64,000 nt of DNA, taken from NCBI GenBank assembly GCA_030760725.1, contig JASWHV010000016.1, forward strand, positions 18,963,084 through 19,027,083, given 5' to 3'. Source of the DNA: Neostapfia colusana. Taxonomy: Eukaryota > Streptophyta > Magnoliopsida > Poales > Poaceae. A program made the translations under genes and the position numbers. The notes beneath the pieces were generated by a model that ran no database searches, had not been told where the DNA came from, and was given only the letters and a program-made list of their open reading frames with translations. Shown here piece by piece: positions 23,401 to 33,800 of the stretch (position 1 is the stretch's first letter; every line of letters begins with the position of its first letter).

Positions 23401-24518
23401 TAAGGGCAGCAGGACTTTGGGGCCTGTGTGCTGTAGCTCCACTTGTGTTGATTGAGGACCGAGCCGTGTGCATGCCTGTTGAACAAGCTAGAACAGTAAT
23501 GAAGACCTACCGGCTATATGGTAACCGGGAAACTGATGTAACTCGGGTAGCTGGGTGTTGAGGCATAGCTGGTCGTTCAGAGGGTAGGTTGAGAGCTCGA
23601 GGTGTAAATCGGCTGGCGGCACTGAGATGCGCGTGCAGAGACCTCTTGCTCGGGACGATTGGACCGGTTCAACATTTGGCTAACGGGTGAAAGGTAGTCG
23701 CGTACAGCGTCCGTGATGGTTGTTGTAGGCAACATCGAGTACGGGCGTACGTGACGGGTTGTTCGGGTAACCCTGCAGGTGTAAATCGATTATAATCGCC
23801 GTCCCTCGCGGTCAGTGAGTACCACTTGTTCACTGTACCGTGACGTAGAAAGAACAGGCTAGTTACATGATAAAATGTTGCTGATTGAAAGCTGGACATT
23901 GATTGTTAATGATATGCTGTAGCTTAGAGCTAACTAAAGTTCTTTTCAACTTTGGGCAAAGTACATGATAGAAATGCGTTTCTTGTTTGATTGTGGCTCT
24001 CTCATGTACCTTAGCGTAAGGTTCTCCACAACCTGCTGCTAAAACTTGAAAGTAAGGTTCTACTAATTAGGCGAGTCCTTGCAACTGATTTTTACCTCAT
24101 GCAACCCATCACCCTCATGTAGGAGTTCCATGTTTAGGTGAGACGGGTCAGACTTGCTGAGCCTTCGTGCTCACTGCTTGTGTTTGAAGCTTTTGCAGGG
24201 TTCTATGGGGAAGGGACTCCCGAAGAGTAGACGGAACCCCAGGAGGGGAACTCCGTCTTGTGGGAGTCGTGCACGCCGCAGAGTTAGTGTGCGTGTGTGC
24301 TAGCAAGGACACGTTCGAGGGCTGAACGTGCACTTGATGCTTAGTCTACGCCCGCGAGTGGAGACTGAACTTAATTTGATGTGTGACATGTTCATAACTT
24401 GTTTATGTAATAAAATTTTTGCTTCCTCTTTGTACCTTTGACGTGTGTTATACGGTGCTTTGCAACGCAGCACCCCTCAGCGTGATCCTGGCTCGACAGG
24501 ACCAATGGGGTTGTGTCA
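20406..24518 (+). repeat. LTR-b of B (4.1 kb)
   Basis: Near-copy of LTR-a from TGTAAGGGCCTC to TTGTGTCA. By eye it differs from LTR-a at many scattered bases, clearly more than the two LTRs of A1 differ from each other. Damage relative to LTR-a includes loss of the ATG and donor of the first exon-like piece and a TAG in segment b near 24226. The 42-bp tandem pair is at about 22208-22290. It abuts X sequence at 24519; the first five bases there, GTGAG, would be the target duplication. Confidence 0.9.
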
Positions 24519-24664
24519 GTGAGTTGTCTTCGTCGCTTTCTGAAAGCTGGATTCGGCTCTCATTGGCTATTCCTTTGATATTTTTCCCTGTTCCTTCTTT
24601 TCTTAAAATGTTTCCTCTTCATAAAGCATGAACATATGCTGACACCCGAGATGAGGGTGTCACA
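24519..24664 (-). repeat. LTR fragment of element X
   Basis: Read on the minus strand, TGTGACACCCTC at 24664 directly follows the polypurine tract of X, so this is the start of its 3' LTR. Only 146 bases remain before the B LTR at 24518. The remainder would be expected left of B but is not in the window, matching a deletion at the 9530 junction or beyond. Confidence 0.75.
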
Positions 24665-26085
24665 AATCTACCCCCCTTAAATTGAATCTCGTCCTCGAGA
24701 TTCGTTAGTAGAAAATAGATGGGGAAATTCTGCCTTGATATCTTTTTCACGCTCCCATGTGGCTTCAGCTTCGGTGTGGTGACTCCATTGTACCTTGCAC
24801 CCTCGAATCACCTTGTTCCGGGTGACCCTTTCCTTTACGTCCAAAATTCGGACAGGGTATTCTGCGTAAGTCAGGTCCTCTTGAAGTTCAAGCTCTCCCA
24901 TTGACACTTGTTCCTCTGGTATTCTTAAGCACTTCTTGAGCTGGGATACATGAAACACGTCATGTACGTCAGAGAGGTGGTTTGGGAGCTCTAGTCGGTA
25001 GGCTACTTCTCCTCGCTTGTTCAAAATCTTAAATGGTCTGATGTAGCGAGGTGCTAGCTTGCCTTCGATGTTGAAACGTCGTTGGCCTCGGATAGGCGAT
25101 ACTTTAAGGTATACGAAGTCTCCCACTTCAAAGGTCAACTTCCTACGCCTATTGTCCGCATAACCTTTCTGTCGCGACTGGGCAGCTTTTAAGTTCTTCC
25201 GTATCGTTTGGACCTGCTTTTCGGCTTCTTGTAGTACTTCGGGTCCAAACACCTGGTTCTCTCCAGTCTCTTTCCAGAATAGTGGCGTTCTACACCGTCT
25301 ACCATATAAGGCTTCAAAAGGCGACATCTTTAAGCTAGCTTGATAGCTGTTGTTATAGGAGAACTCGGCATACGGTAAACTCCTATCCCAACTACGCCCA
25401 CGTTTCAAGGCGCAAGCTCTCAACATGTCCTCCAAAATTTGGTTCGTCCTTTCGGTTTGTCCATCTGTTTGTGGGTGGTAGGCGGAGCTAAAATCCAGTC
25501 GTGTACCCATGGTCTTCTGCAATTTCCTCCAGAATCTAGAGGTAAACTTAGAACCTCGATCTGAGACTATCCTCTTCGGAACTCAGTGACGGCACACGAT
25601 CTGCTCCATGTACAACTCTGTCAATTGTGCAACGTTATAACTGGTCTTTACCGGAAGAAAATGTGCAGTTTTCGTCAATCGGTCCACAATGACCCAGATG
25701 GAGTCGTATCCCGAAGGAGTACGTGGTAATCCGACGATAAAGTCCATACTGATGTCCTCCCATTTCCATTCGGGTATTTTCAAAGGTTGCAACAATCCAG
25801 CAGGTTTTTGATGTTCGGCCTTTACCCATTGGCATGTATCGCATAGGGCAACGTATTCGGCTATATCCCTCTTCATACCATCCCACCAATAATAAGTTTT
25901 CAAGTCCTTGTACATTTTGGTGCTTCCTGGATGTATGGAATAGGGTGAATCATGTGCCTCCTTCACTATCATGTCGCGGAGGTGTCTTATGTTCAGCACA
26001 CAAATCCTTTTTCCTAGTCAAAGCGTACCCTTTTTATCCTCCTTGAAATCCTTCTCTATTCCTTGTCGGATTCTTTCCTTGATCT
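24665..26085 (-). pseudogene. pol: Element X: integrase and chromodomain part of pol, with polypurine tract
   Basis: On the minus strand this piece covers the integrase zinc region (HPGSTKMY, CDTC), catalytic core (SMDFIVGLP, HPQTDGQTERT) and chromodomain-like tail (WSHHTEAEATWERE). Nonsense codons lie at 26020-26018 and 25585-25583. The usual stop after LFS is lost and the frame runs ten codons on, through the inverted repeat (24685-24702, arms AATCTCG/CGAGATT), to a stop at 24677. The polypurine tract AAGGGGGGTAGATT follows. The reading frame continues on the other side of A1 at 38738, so this is one gene split by an insertion. Confidence 0.88.
26081..26085. repeat. Target site duplication GATCT of A1 (left copy)
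   Basis: GATCT precedes the 5' LTR here and follows the 3' LTR at 38733-38737. The frame of X reads through when A1 and one copy are ignored. It shows A1 is a simple, undisturbed insertion. Confidence 0.95.
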
Positions 26086-26488
26086 TGTAACACCCCAAAT
26101 TTTGATTCAAAACCCTAAACCATGTTCAGAGGAGAATTTAAAAATTTTTGGACGTATTGCATGTTTTGCAAAAATTCAAATTCAAACTGGAATTCAAATT
26201 ATACTCAAAACAGAAAAGAAATGGAAAAAGAAAAACAAAAACGGGAAAAAACTGGCCAGTGGGCCGAAACCGCCAGCCGGCCCAGCTACTCCCGCGCCAG
26301 CCCGCCCCCGCGCGCGCCGCGCTGCCTCTCACCGACGGGTGGGACCCACATGTCATCCCTAACCCCACGACCCCGGACTCTCTCCCGCGCGCGCGATCGC
26401 AACCGATCGGGAAACCCGTTCCGCCGCCCGAGTTCTGGACCCAGAGGACTCCAACTCGATCACAACAGACCCACCGCCCTCCCCCGGC

Positions 26489-26495
26489 TATAAAA
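26489..26495 (+). promoter_or_regulatory. TATA box of the A1 5' LTR
   Basis: TATAAAA in the context GGCTATAAAAACCCCC, about 400 bases from the LTR start, after a GC-rich stretch. Transcription would start near 26520. The 3' LTR has the same box at 35715-35721. Confidence 0.75.
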
Positions 26496-28038
26496 ACCCC
26501 CGATCCGATCAGTTTTTCCCACGCGATCGCCGATTTTCACTCCGGTGAGCACCGAGACTTCGCCGGTGAATTCTGGCCGATCTAAGCTCGGAAACTCTTA
26601 TCTAACTCGCTGGTTTTGATCCACCGCCTCCGGGGAACTTTGCAGGTGCAGAAAACTCGGAGAGTTACGGTGTAAACGCAGCGCCGACGAGCTTCGCCGT
26701 GGTTTTGCCTCGGACCTCGCCGCCGATCACTTTCCAGGACCCCCGAGCTCGAGAAAACCCCCGAGGTGAGATCCCTGACCTCCCCTCTACCGATCTAGGC
26801 CATAAGATCACAGTTCTAGGTAGAATTCTCGAGGATCCGAAACTTTCCGGCGAGATCGCCGCTTCCCGCCGCCGTGCGCCGCCGGCAGCGCCGCCCGCGT
26901 TCGATCAGAGCGACGTGGCCGCTTGTGCGCCATTTATTTTAAATCGCACGGTAGACTTTAAAACCCCGCGTACCGGTTCGATGTTATAATCTCCGCCGTC
27001 GGTTTAAAATCGGACGGTCCACGTCAGCCCCGCGTTATAAAGACTGGAATTCTTACGTGCTACCCCCTGGGGTTCTCTGGAATTGAGAGCTAGCCCCGGA
27101 AACTTCAGATCTAGCCCCTGGAACTCCAGAAAATCATGTAAATCCATTTAAAAATCAGTTTTAACCCCTGGACTTAATAGAAATTAGGAAAAACACCTCT
27201 GTTAAGTGTAGATAGACCCCTGGAAATTATGAAAATAATATTATAGACCCTGTGATGGGTGAGTTTACTTTTTAACCCTGTTTAGTATTTAATTTACAAA
27301 ATTGAATATGTAACTAGTGTTTAAAAATTAAAAAGGGGACAAACATAATTGTCAAAATTTATTAAAAACTTTCTCAGTACTTAGAAAACTTTGGAGTGAG
27401 ATAAAAATCTATTTTTGGGCTGAAATGAATCTGTTTCATTTATTATTCACATTTATTAGTATAGGGACACATTTTTAAGTAAAGAATAGTTATAGAAAAA
27501 TAGGGAAAATAATTATGAAATAATCTACATCAGAAGCCAAGGTCAAAACATGTTATTAAATTATTTAGGACCAGAACCTATTCTGTTTAGATGATGTGTA
27601 TTACTAATTTCATAATAAAATACACATTTATGCATAGGAGAATAAATCTGAAAATATAGCAACTAGCAAATGATAAATGGAGTTTCTAAAATCCAAAGAA
27701 TTCAGTTTAGGGTTGGTAGAAATTCTGAAGGCACATATGGGGAAGAATAATACTTTTCATACACACTTGGTAGTAAAAAGGTGAAGTAGTTGAATATAAG
27801 AAATTTATTGGAAACCCATATAAATAGTATGTAAGTATAAAGGTGGACACAAAAGTAGGAATCATATACACATGGTTAAAAGTGCATGCAAGCCACAACT
27901 CAACACACATAAAGTAACCACAACACATATAATGGTGAATGAATTTCATAAATATGAATGTGTGGTTTGTATGAAGTAGAAGTGTGAACTATGTCTTATG
28001 ATTGTTGTTTTTCTTTTGCTATGTGTGATGGTATGAAG

Positions 28039-29259
28039 TAGAGCCGGTTCAAGAGCAAGTTATTTCTTTCCAAGATCAGGACTACCCATTTCAAGAGCAG
28101 CAAGAAGGAGGCAAGTGTCCTTGACCACTTTGATCCTATGCTAGGGTGTGTAGATAGAATTATTTGCATTGTCAAATGAAATATGAAACCCATGCTAGGA
28201 AAGTTTCCCTAGAATTGCATTACCTTGTTTCCTTGAAGCTTGGGTTGGGATTTATTTTGTCATGTCATTTATTTACCTGCATATGCTTAGCCATGCTTAG
28301 AATGGGATATTTGGGAAATGAGATCATCAGTTTATATTACCATACTCTTGAATGAGACATTGTGAGTTATGTAGATGTAGGGATCAAGGCAAGTTGGATG
28401 TTTTGGTTGTGTGCTGGGTGCACGAGACTTGGGTTTGTGTTTAGTACTTGCCTGGATCCTAAGGACCGGTTCATGGAGCATGTAACCCGGCTTTACAGTG
28501 CCAACCACATGCTGAGATGGGGCAGCTTGGCCAATTAATTAGGTGTATCCCCGACGTAGTATGGATGTGTTGGATGGTGCGGGGAATAGGTGTCAGCTGG
28601 ACTACCATATGAACCGCAAGGCTCAAGAGGGGGCCACTGCAGCGGGGTTGGAGCCTCTTGTATGCTGTTAGGGGTGAAACCTCAGTGGGCCCACGCTCGT
28701 CGGGAATCCCTTTGTAAAGGCTTCGTAGTGATCTCCTGGCTGCACACCTGGGAAGTGTGAATGTGGAACGTAGCCACTGGCATAATGGAGGTTCTTTTAG
28801 TCCACCCGGCAACGGGGGATGAAATCACTACTTGTGGGTACAGTGGTACAAACTCTGCAGAGTCAAAACTGTCTTGACAGCCGTGCTCACGGTTAAGAGC
28901 GGCCTGGACTTATTCATGATTAGAGGATTGATGGTTTTGGAAGTTAAGCGGGGAGCTTAACATTGGAAATGATGATTATGGTTATTGGATTATGATGATG
29001 GGATGGGAGATTGGGACCATTTCACCTGTGTAGTAATGTAGGTGCTTAATAAGCTAAGGTGATAGGTATTAATTGCGTAGTGCTTTAACCATGAGTTCAA
29101 CCTCTCCTTGTTCTAGCCATGCATGATATAATTTTCCCACACTTGCTGAGTACCATTGGTACTCAACCTTGCATATTTGTTGGTTTATATTGCTGCTCAG
29201 GTCAAGATAATGAGGTGGTGTATAATGACCAAGATTTTGGACCCGAGGAAGGCTTTTAG
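28039..29259 (+). other. Candidate two-exon mini-ORF inside the A1 LTR
   Basis: Segment a, 28039-28110 (72 nt), encodes VEPVQEQV...FQDQDYPFQEQ and ends GGAG|GCAAGT, a GC-type donor in phase 1. Segment b, 29201-29259, follows TGCTGCTCAG and, entered in phase 1, encodes QDNEVVYNDQDFGPEEGF before TAG. An upstream exon-like piece (about 26646-26764), open in the frame ending DPRARENPR in phase 1, would join segment a in frame through GAAG|TAGAG. No ATG is present in that frame, so the start is unknown. The 3' LTR repeats it at 37265-37336 and 38427-38485. Acidic, no recognisable domain. Confidence 0.55.
29147..29165. other. Palindrome in the A1 LTR before the segment-b acceptor
   Basis: TGAGTACC-ATT-GGTACTCA, 8-base perfect arms, in the context CACTTGC...ACCTTGC. 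It lies 36 bases before the acceptor. The 3' LTR and both A2 LTR types share it; E, D, B and C have variants. Confidence 0.75.
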
Positions 29260-29404
29260 GTTCATGAAGACCCCCGGGCAACGCCTGTGATGGAGCCCTA
29301 AAGAATAATATTCCGCTGCTAGTTTTATTTACTTGTGATGAAGCATTAGTGTCCATTGAGACATTTGCGATGTAAGACTTATTTATATTCGACACCTGGC
29401 TTGT

Positions 29405-29410
29405 AATAAA
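29405..29410 (+). terminator. Poly(A) signal in the A1 LTR
   Basis: AATAAA in TTGTAATAAATGATGC, about 100 bases before the LTR end. Equivalent signals are in B (15038-15043) and C (49951-49956). The functional one for A1 would be the copy in its 3' LTR. Confidence 0.6.
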
Positions 29411-29511
29411 TGATGCTTCATTATTTGTCATCACATGTATGAGAAAATGATCCTGGCATACATGTGATATTCACTTGGTTGTTTCTTCGGAAAAACCGGG
29501 TGTGACAGAGG

Positions 29512-29524
29512 TGGTATCAGAGCC
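29512..29524 (+). promoter_or_regulatory. Primer binding site of A1
   Basis: TGGTATCAGAGCC, complementary to the 3' end of initiator Met tRNA, four bases after the LTR. The rest of the leader to 29723 is noncoding and ends TTTTGTTTTAG directly before the ORF0 ATG. Confidence 0.93.
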
Positions 29525-29723
29525 AAGGTTGCCCGTAGGAACGTGGACCTATGTAGAAATGGACGTATTTAAGGGCCCTATTTTCTTAAAAACTATTTTC
29601 CAAGGTGTGGGTGGAAAAGTGTTATTAAAGGAGTCATTTTCTTCATCTTACCCCAACTTTCATTCAAAACAGGATTTTTGTTTGAGAATTTATCTAACCT
29701 AATTTTAAATTCTTTTGTTTTAG

Positions 29724-30503
29724 ATGGTTCGCATGATTCGCACCGCTCGTAAGTCCACAGGAGGGAGAGTTCCCGTAGTTGCCCTTGCCGAAAGAGAGGA
29801 GAGTCGTCCAGTGACGTACCTTTCCTACGGATTGGCAGTAGGAGACTTGTTGCGCCGTCTTCAACGTATGCTCGAAGCCGCCGGCAATACGGGCAAGCTA
29901 ATCATCCACTATAACTCCACCAGGACCATCCGTGAGAAGAGGGAAGAATGGAGTTCGGAGATGAGGATTATACACGAGAATCAACTGCTTAAGATTCACC
30001 ACTCTCCAGCTTGTCGAGCAACACAAGTTGACGCGGAGAAAGACGTCACCTGGGAGGCCATCACCTGCCAGAGTCACATCTATCGTCGCCACTTGGACAA
30101 AACTGAGTACATGTATGTCCTCCAACGTGAGAGTGGTACCACGGAGTACAAGTACCCACCGGTGCAGCAAGGGACTTCCCATGAGCACATGGACTTGTGC
30201 TTGGAGGATGCTGCTATGCTCAGCACTCGACTGCAGGAGTGTCAACAAGAGCTTCAGGATGTCCGAGACACACTAAAGGAAACGGAGGCGTTGCTGCGAG
30301 CTTGCTTAAAGGCGAGAGAAAGAGGAGATGGGAATGAACTGTGTGTCACTGTGAGTGATCCATGGACTCCTGACTCCCCGGATCGCCGAGCAATCAGGCG
30401 TCGTCGCACTTCTCCACCAGCAGCCTCCCCACCCAAAGCAGAGTCAGAAGGTAGCCGAAATGAGGAGGAAGATCCCGAGGAGCCAGCTCAAGAGGACGAG
30501 TAG
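29724..30503 (+). CDS. ORF0: extra 259-residue protein upstream of gag (A1)
   Basis: An intact ORF of unknown function between the PBS and gag. The N-terminus is basic (MVRMIRTARKSTGGR). Residues 40-150 form a region of mixed helices and strands with several Trp, His and Cys. A likely coiled coil at about 155-200 (LEDAAMLSTRLQECQQELQD) follows, then a Pro/Arg-rich stretch (RRRRTSPPAASPP) and an acidic tail (NEEEDPEEPAQEDE). There is no catalytic motif or zinc knuckle. The start ATG abuts TTTTAG, an acceptor-like site, hinting at expression from a spliced RNA. It is conserved in A2 and as a remnant in E. From memory, rice RIRE3/RIRE8-type elements also carry an ORF before gag. Role in packaging or regulation is open. 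Confidence 0.85.
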   Translation: MVRMIRTARKSTGGRVPVVALAEREESRPVTYLSYGLAVGDLLRRLQRMLEAAGNTGKLIIHYNSTRTIREKREEWSSEMRIIHENQLLKIHHSPACRATQVDAEKDVTWEAITCQSHIYRRHLDKTEYMYVLQRESGTTEYKYPPVQQGTSHEHMDLCLEDAAMLSTRLQECQQELQDVRDTLKETEALLRACLKARERGDGNELCVTVSDPWTPDSPDRRAIRRRRTSPPAASPPKAESEGSRNEEEDPEEPAQEDE

Positions 30504-30805
30504 TGTAGAGTCTTTCCCCTAGCTAGCAAGAGGTCGAGTAGTCGAGTCGTTACGTAGTTAATGGTGTGATGATGCTTGGTGTGTGACGTGAGTTGTGGAA
30601 GCCATGGGCAATTGTCCACAGCCTCGTCTTCAGATTGTTTTGCTCTTGTGTGTGAACCCACAGGAAATAATAGTGCATTTATTTGGTGTGAGATATAAAC
30701 CCTCGTAAAGTTTTAACAAAGCCTCAACACCTTAAAGTACCAAAAAAATGAAAGTAGTAAGATGATACTAAATGGTATCAAATTAACATTTGTTGATTCT
30801 GCCAG
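30504..30805 (+). other. Noncoding spacer between ORF0 and gag (A1)
   Basis: About 300 bases without an open frame of note, ending TTGATTCTGCCAG directly before the gag ATG, again an acceptor-like AG. The same spacer is in A2 (56344-56644) and E (26-363). Confidence 0.7.
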
Positions 30806-33800
30806 ATGGCCGGAAGGGGAAAAGGACGTGCTGCCAACCCCGCCAACAACAATGATGAGGCATGTAACCCTCATCTTTCTGGAGGCCAGGACAGGGGTGG
30901 TCGCCGTGAAGAAGTTGATCCTCTCCACCAAATGCTGGAGAATCAAAATCTGCTCATCCAGAACTTGACTCAAGTGGTGGCCAACTTGCATCAAGTTCCA
31001 CCTCCACAAGCGGCACCACGCCAACCAAGGTTGAGTGAGTTTCTAGGAACTCAACCTCCAAAGTTTGCAAGTGCTGCTGAACCTCTGGAGGCAGATGATT
31101 GGCTGAAGACCATTGAAAGTAAGATGAGGATAATACAATGCCAAGGGTATGAGAGGGTGCTGTTTGCCTCTCATCAATTGAATGGACCTGCTGCTGATTG
31201 GTGGACCGCCTACGTGGCCGCCCATCATGACCCTGAGAACATCACTTGGGAAGAGTTCAAGCGTAGCTTCCGCAACCATTACATCCCAAGAGGTGAACTC
31301 AAAAACAAGAGGAAGGAGTTTTTGGGACTGCAGCAGGGAAATATGACGGTGAGGGAATACCTCACTAAATTTACTCAACTATCCCGTTATGCTCCACGAG
31401 ACATAGAGACCGATGAGCAGAAACAAGATTGTTTCGTGGAAGGACTTACCGCTGAAATGCAGTGTGCAATGTCCTCAAATGAGTATGAAAGCTTTCAAAA
31501 GATGGTGGACAGGGCGTTTGTGGTGGAAAGGAAGCTAAAGGCCCTGGAAAATGAGAATAAGAGGAAGGCGGGGTGGTCACATCAAGCCTCAGGAAGCAAC
31601 ACCCGCCCATGTATGATGCAGCAACTTACGGGGCAGACAAGCCGTGCTGCGGTACCCTATTCAGCACCAAGAGGGTACAACCCAAACTACAGGCCACCCG
31701 CAGCACCAGCACAGCCGCAACGTCAGTTTGTGCAGCAGCCTCGCCCCGCATATCCACCTCGACCAGCAGTGCAAGGACCCCCGAACCAACCCCAAGACAA
31801 CAAAGGCCAAGCACCTAAGGTTGGGGTGCAATGTTTTAGCTGCGGTGAAGTGGGGCACTACGCCCATAAATGCCCGAAGAAGAAGCCTGCGCCGCCACAA
31901 CAGCAGAATGTAATGAGAGGACGGGTGAACCACGTCACTATGGAGGAAGCACAAGAGGCACCCGACGTGGTAGTTGGTAAGTTTCCTGCCAATTTACACC
32001 TTGCAACTCTGCTGTTTGATTCTGGTGCTACCCACTCGTTCATCACTCAAGGGTTTGTTAAGAAGCATGACCTAGCAACCACAGAAATGAACCATATGCT
32101 AGCGGTAAACTCTCCAGGTGGAGAAATAAGGACAAGACAAGTGTGTCCCAAAGTGAGCCTAGACATTAATGGGGTAGTGTTTACGGCTAACCTCATAGTG
32201 ATAGATTCACAAGGGATAGATATTATTTTGGGTATGGATTGGTTGACCAAACATAAAGGAATCATCCATTGTTCGACCAGAACGGTGGAACTAACTCACC
32301 CCAATGGCACAAGAGTAAAGTTCATAACGATACACGAGCCTAGGGGGGACATTAAATTAAATCAAATGGAGGTGAAAGTTGAGGAAATCAGGACTATCAG
32401 GGAATATCCAGATGTTTTTCCGGAGGAATTGCCAGGTATGCCTCCCGACCGTGAAGTGGAGTTCGCAATTGAGCTAGTACCGGGAACAACCCCGATATAC
32501 AAGAGACCTTATCGAATGGACTCCAAGCAGCTAGAAGAGCTCAAGGATCATTTGAGAGAATTGACGGAGAAGGGGTATATTCGCCCTAGTTCCTCACCAT
32601 GGGGAGCTCCGGTGATATTTGTGCCTAAGAAAGACGGAACCCAAAGGTTATGCGTGGATTACCGTGCCTTGAATGAGGTAACCATTAAGAACAAGTACCC
32701 ATTGCCTCGCATTGAAGACTTGTTTGATCAGTTGAGGGGAGCTTGTGTGTTCTCGAAAATTGATCTCAGGTCGGGGTACCACCAACTCAAGATAAGGCAA
32801 TCAGATATTCCCAAGACAGCTTTCGTATCTCGGTACGGACTGTATGAATACACTGTCATGCCTTTCGGGCTAACCAATGCCCCGACATATTTCATGTATC
32901 TCATGAACAAGGTATTCATGGAATATCTGGACAAATTTGTGGTGGTTTTCATAGATGATATTCTCGTCTTCTCCAAAGATGAAGAAGAACATGAGAAACA
33001 TCTAAGGTTGGTGTTACAGAGGCTGAGAGAACACCAACTATATGCCAAGTTGAGCAAGTGTGATTTTTGGCTGAAGAGAGTTCCCTTTTTAGGACATATA
33101 ATCTCGGAGGGAGGAATCTCCGTAGATCCCGCAAAAATCGAGGACATCCAGAAGTGGAAGACCCCTGAAAATGTCGGGGAAGTTCGAAGCTTTTTGGGAT
33201 TGGCTGGATACTATCGACGGTTTATTGAGGGATTCTCCAAGATCTCGAGACCTCTCACTAAACTGTTGGAAAAGGGAATCACATTCACATGGACGCCACA
33301 GTGCGAGACGAGCTTTCAGGAGCTAAAGAAAAGATTGACTACAGCCCCAGTGCTGGTTATGCCAGATATGCAGAAGAATTTCACAGTGTACTGCGATGCC
33401 TCTGGAAATGGGTTGGGATGTGTTCTCATGCAAGAAGGACATGTCGTGGCATATGCATCCCGGCAGCTTCGGAAGCACGAGAAGAACTATCCTACACATG
33501 ATCTAGAACTAGCTGCAGTGGTACACGCGTTGAAAATTTGGCGGCACTATTTGATGGGGAAGAGGACAGAGATATATACGGATCATAAGAGTTTGAAGTA
33601 TATATTTACACAACCAGATCTCAACCTCAGACAAAGGAGATGGTTAGAGCTAATCAATAACTTTGATATAGGCATCAACTATCATCCCGGGAAAGCAAAC
33701 GTCGTGGCCGATGCCTTGAGTCGGAAAGTGCAGGTCAATAAGTTGAGTTTGAAGGACATGCCTGCAGAATTGAAGGACGAGGTTATAAAACTCAATCTAT

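Larger units (their letters stand above)
9531..24518 (+). mobile_element. Compound B: partial internal - LTR - internal - LTR (tandem Ty3/Gypsy)
   Basis: From left to right: the 3' part of an internal region (9531-11028), LTR-a (11029-15147), a full-length internal region (15148-20405) and LTR-b (20406-24518). The partial internal region is nearly identical to 18907-20405, so both derive from the same element type. LTR-a therefore serves as 3' LTR of one internal region and 5' LTR of the next. The right end (TGTCA at 24518) abuts the LTR fragment of X; the left end is a ragged junction inside pol, so no target duplication can be tested. This fits recombination between LTRs of related copies followed by a deletion. 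Confidence 0.85.
26086..29507 (+). repeat. 5' LTR of A1 (3.4 kb)
   Basis: Begins TGTAACACCCC and ends GGGTGTGACA, with TG...CA termini. TATAAAA lies about 400 bases in and AATAAA about 100 bases before the end, so the R region would span about 2.9 kb and U5 would be short. The GC-rich first third holds splice-like sites (CCG|GTGAGC at 26544/26545, TTTGCAG|GTGC near 26645, CCGAG|GTGAGA near 26764). The middle (about 27000-28000) is AT-rich, intron-like and has no gene. The last third holds the mini-ORF segments. Confidence 0.95.

Noticed and set aside
24677..24706. Ten extra C-terminal codons on the X polyprotein as a new domain
   Set aside because: They come from loss of the usual stop and translate the inverted repeat before the polypurine tract, in an already broken gene.
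28471..28812. Antisense 113-codon frame repeated in the A LTRs (also near 37697, 54312 and 63547)
   Set aside because: It is present because the LTRs are copies of one another. It has frameshifts in E and no recognisable domain. Repetition alone is not evidence of coding.
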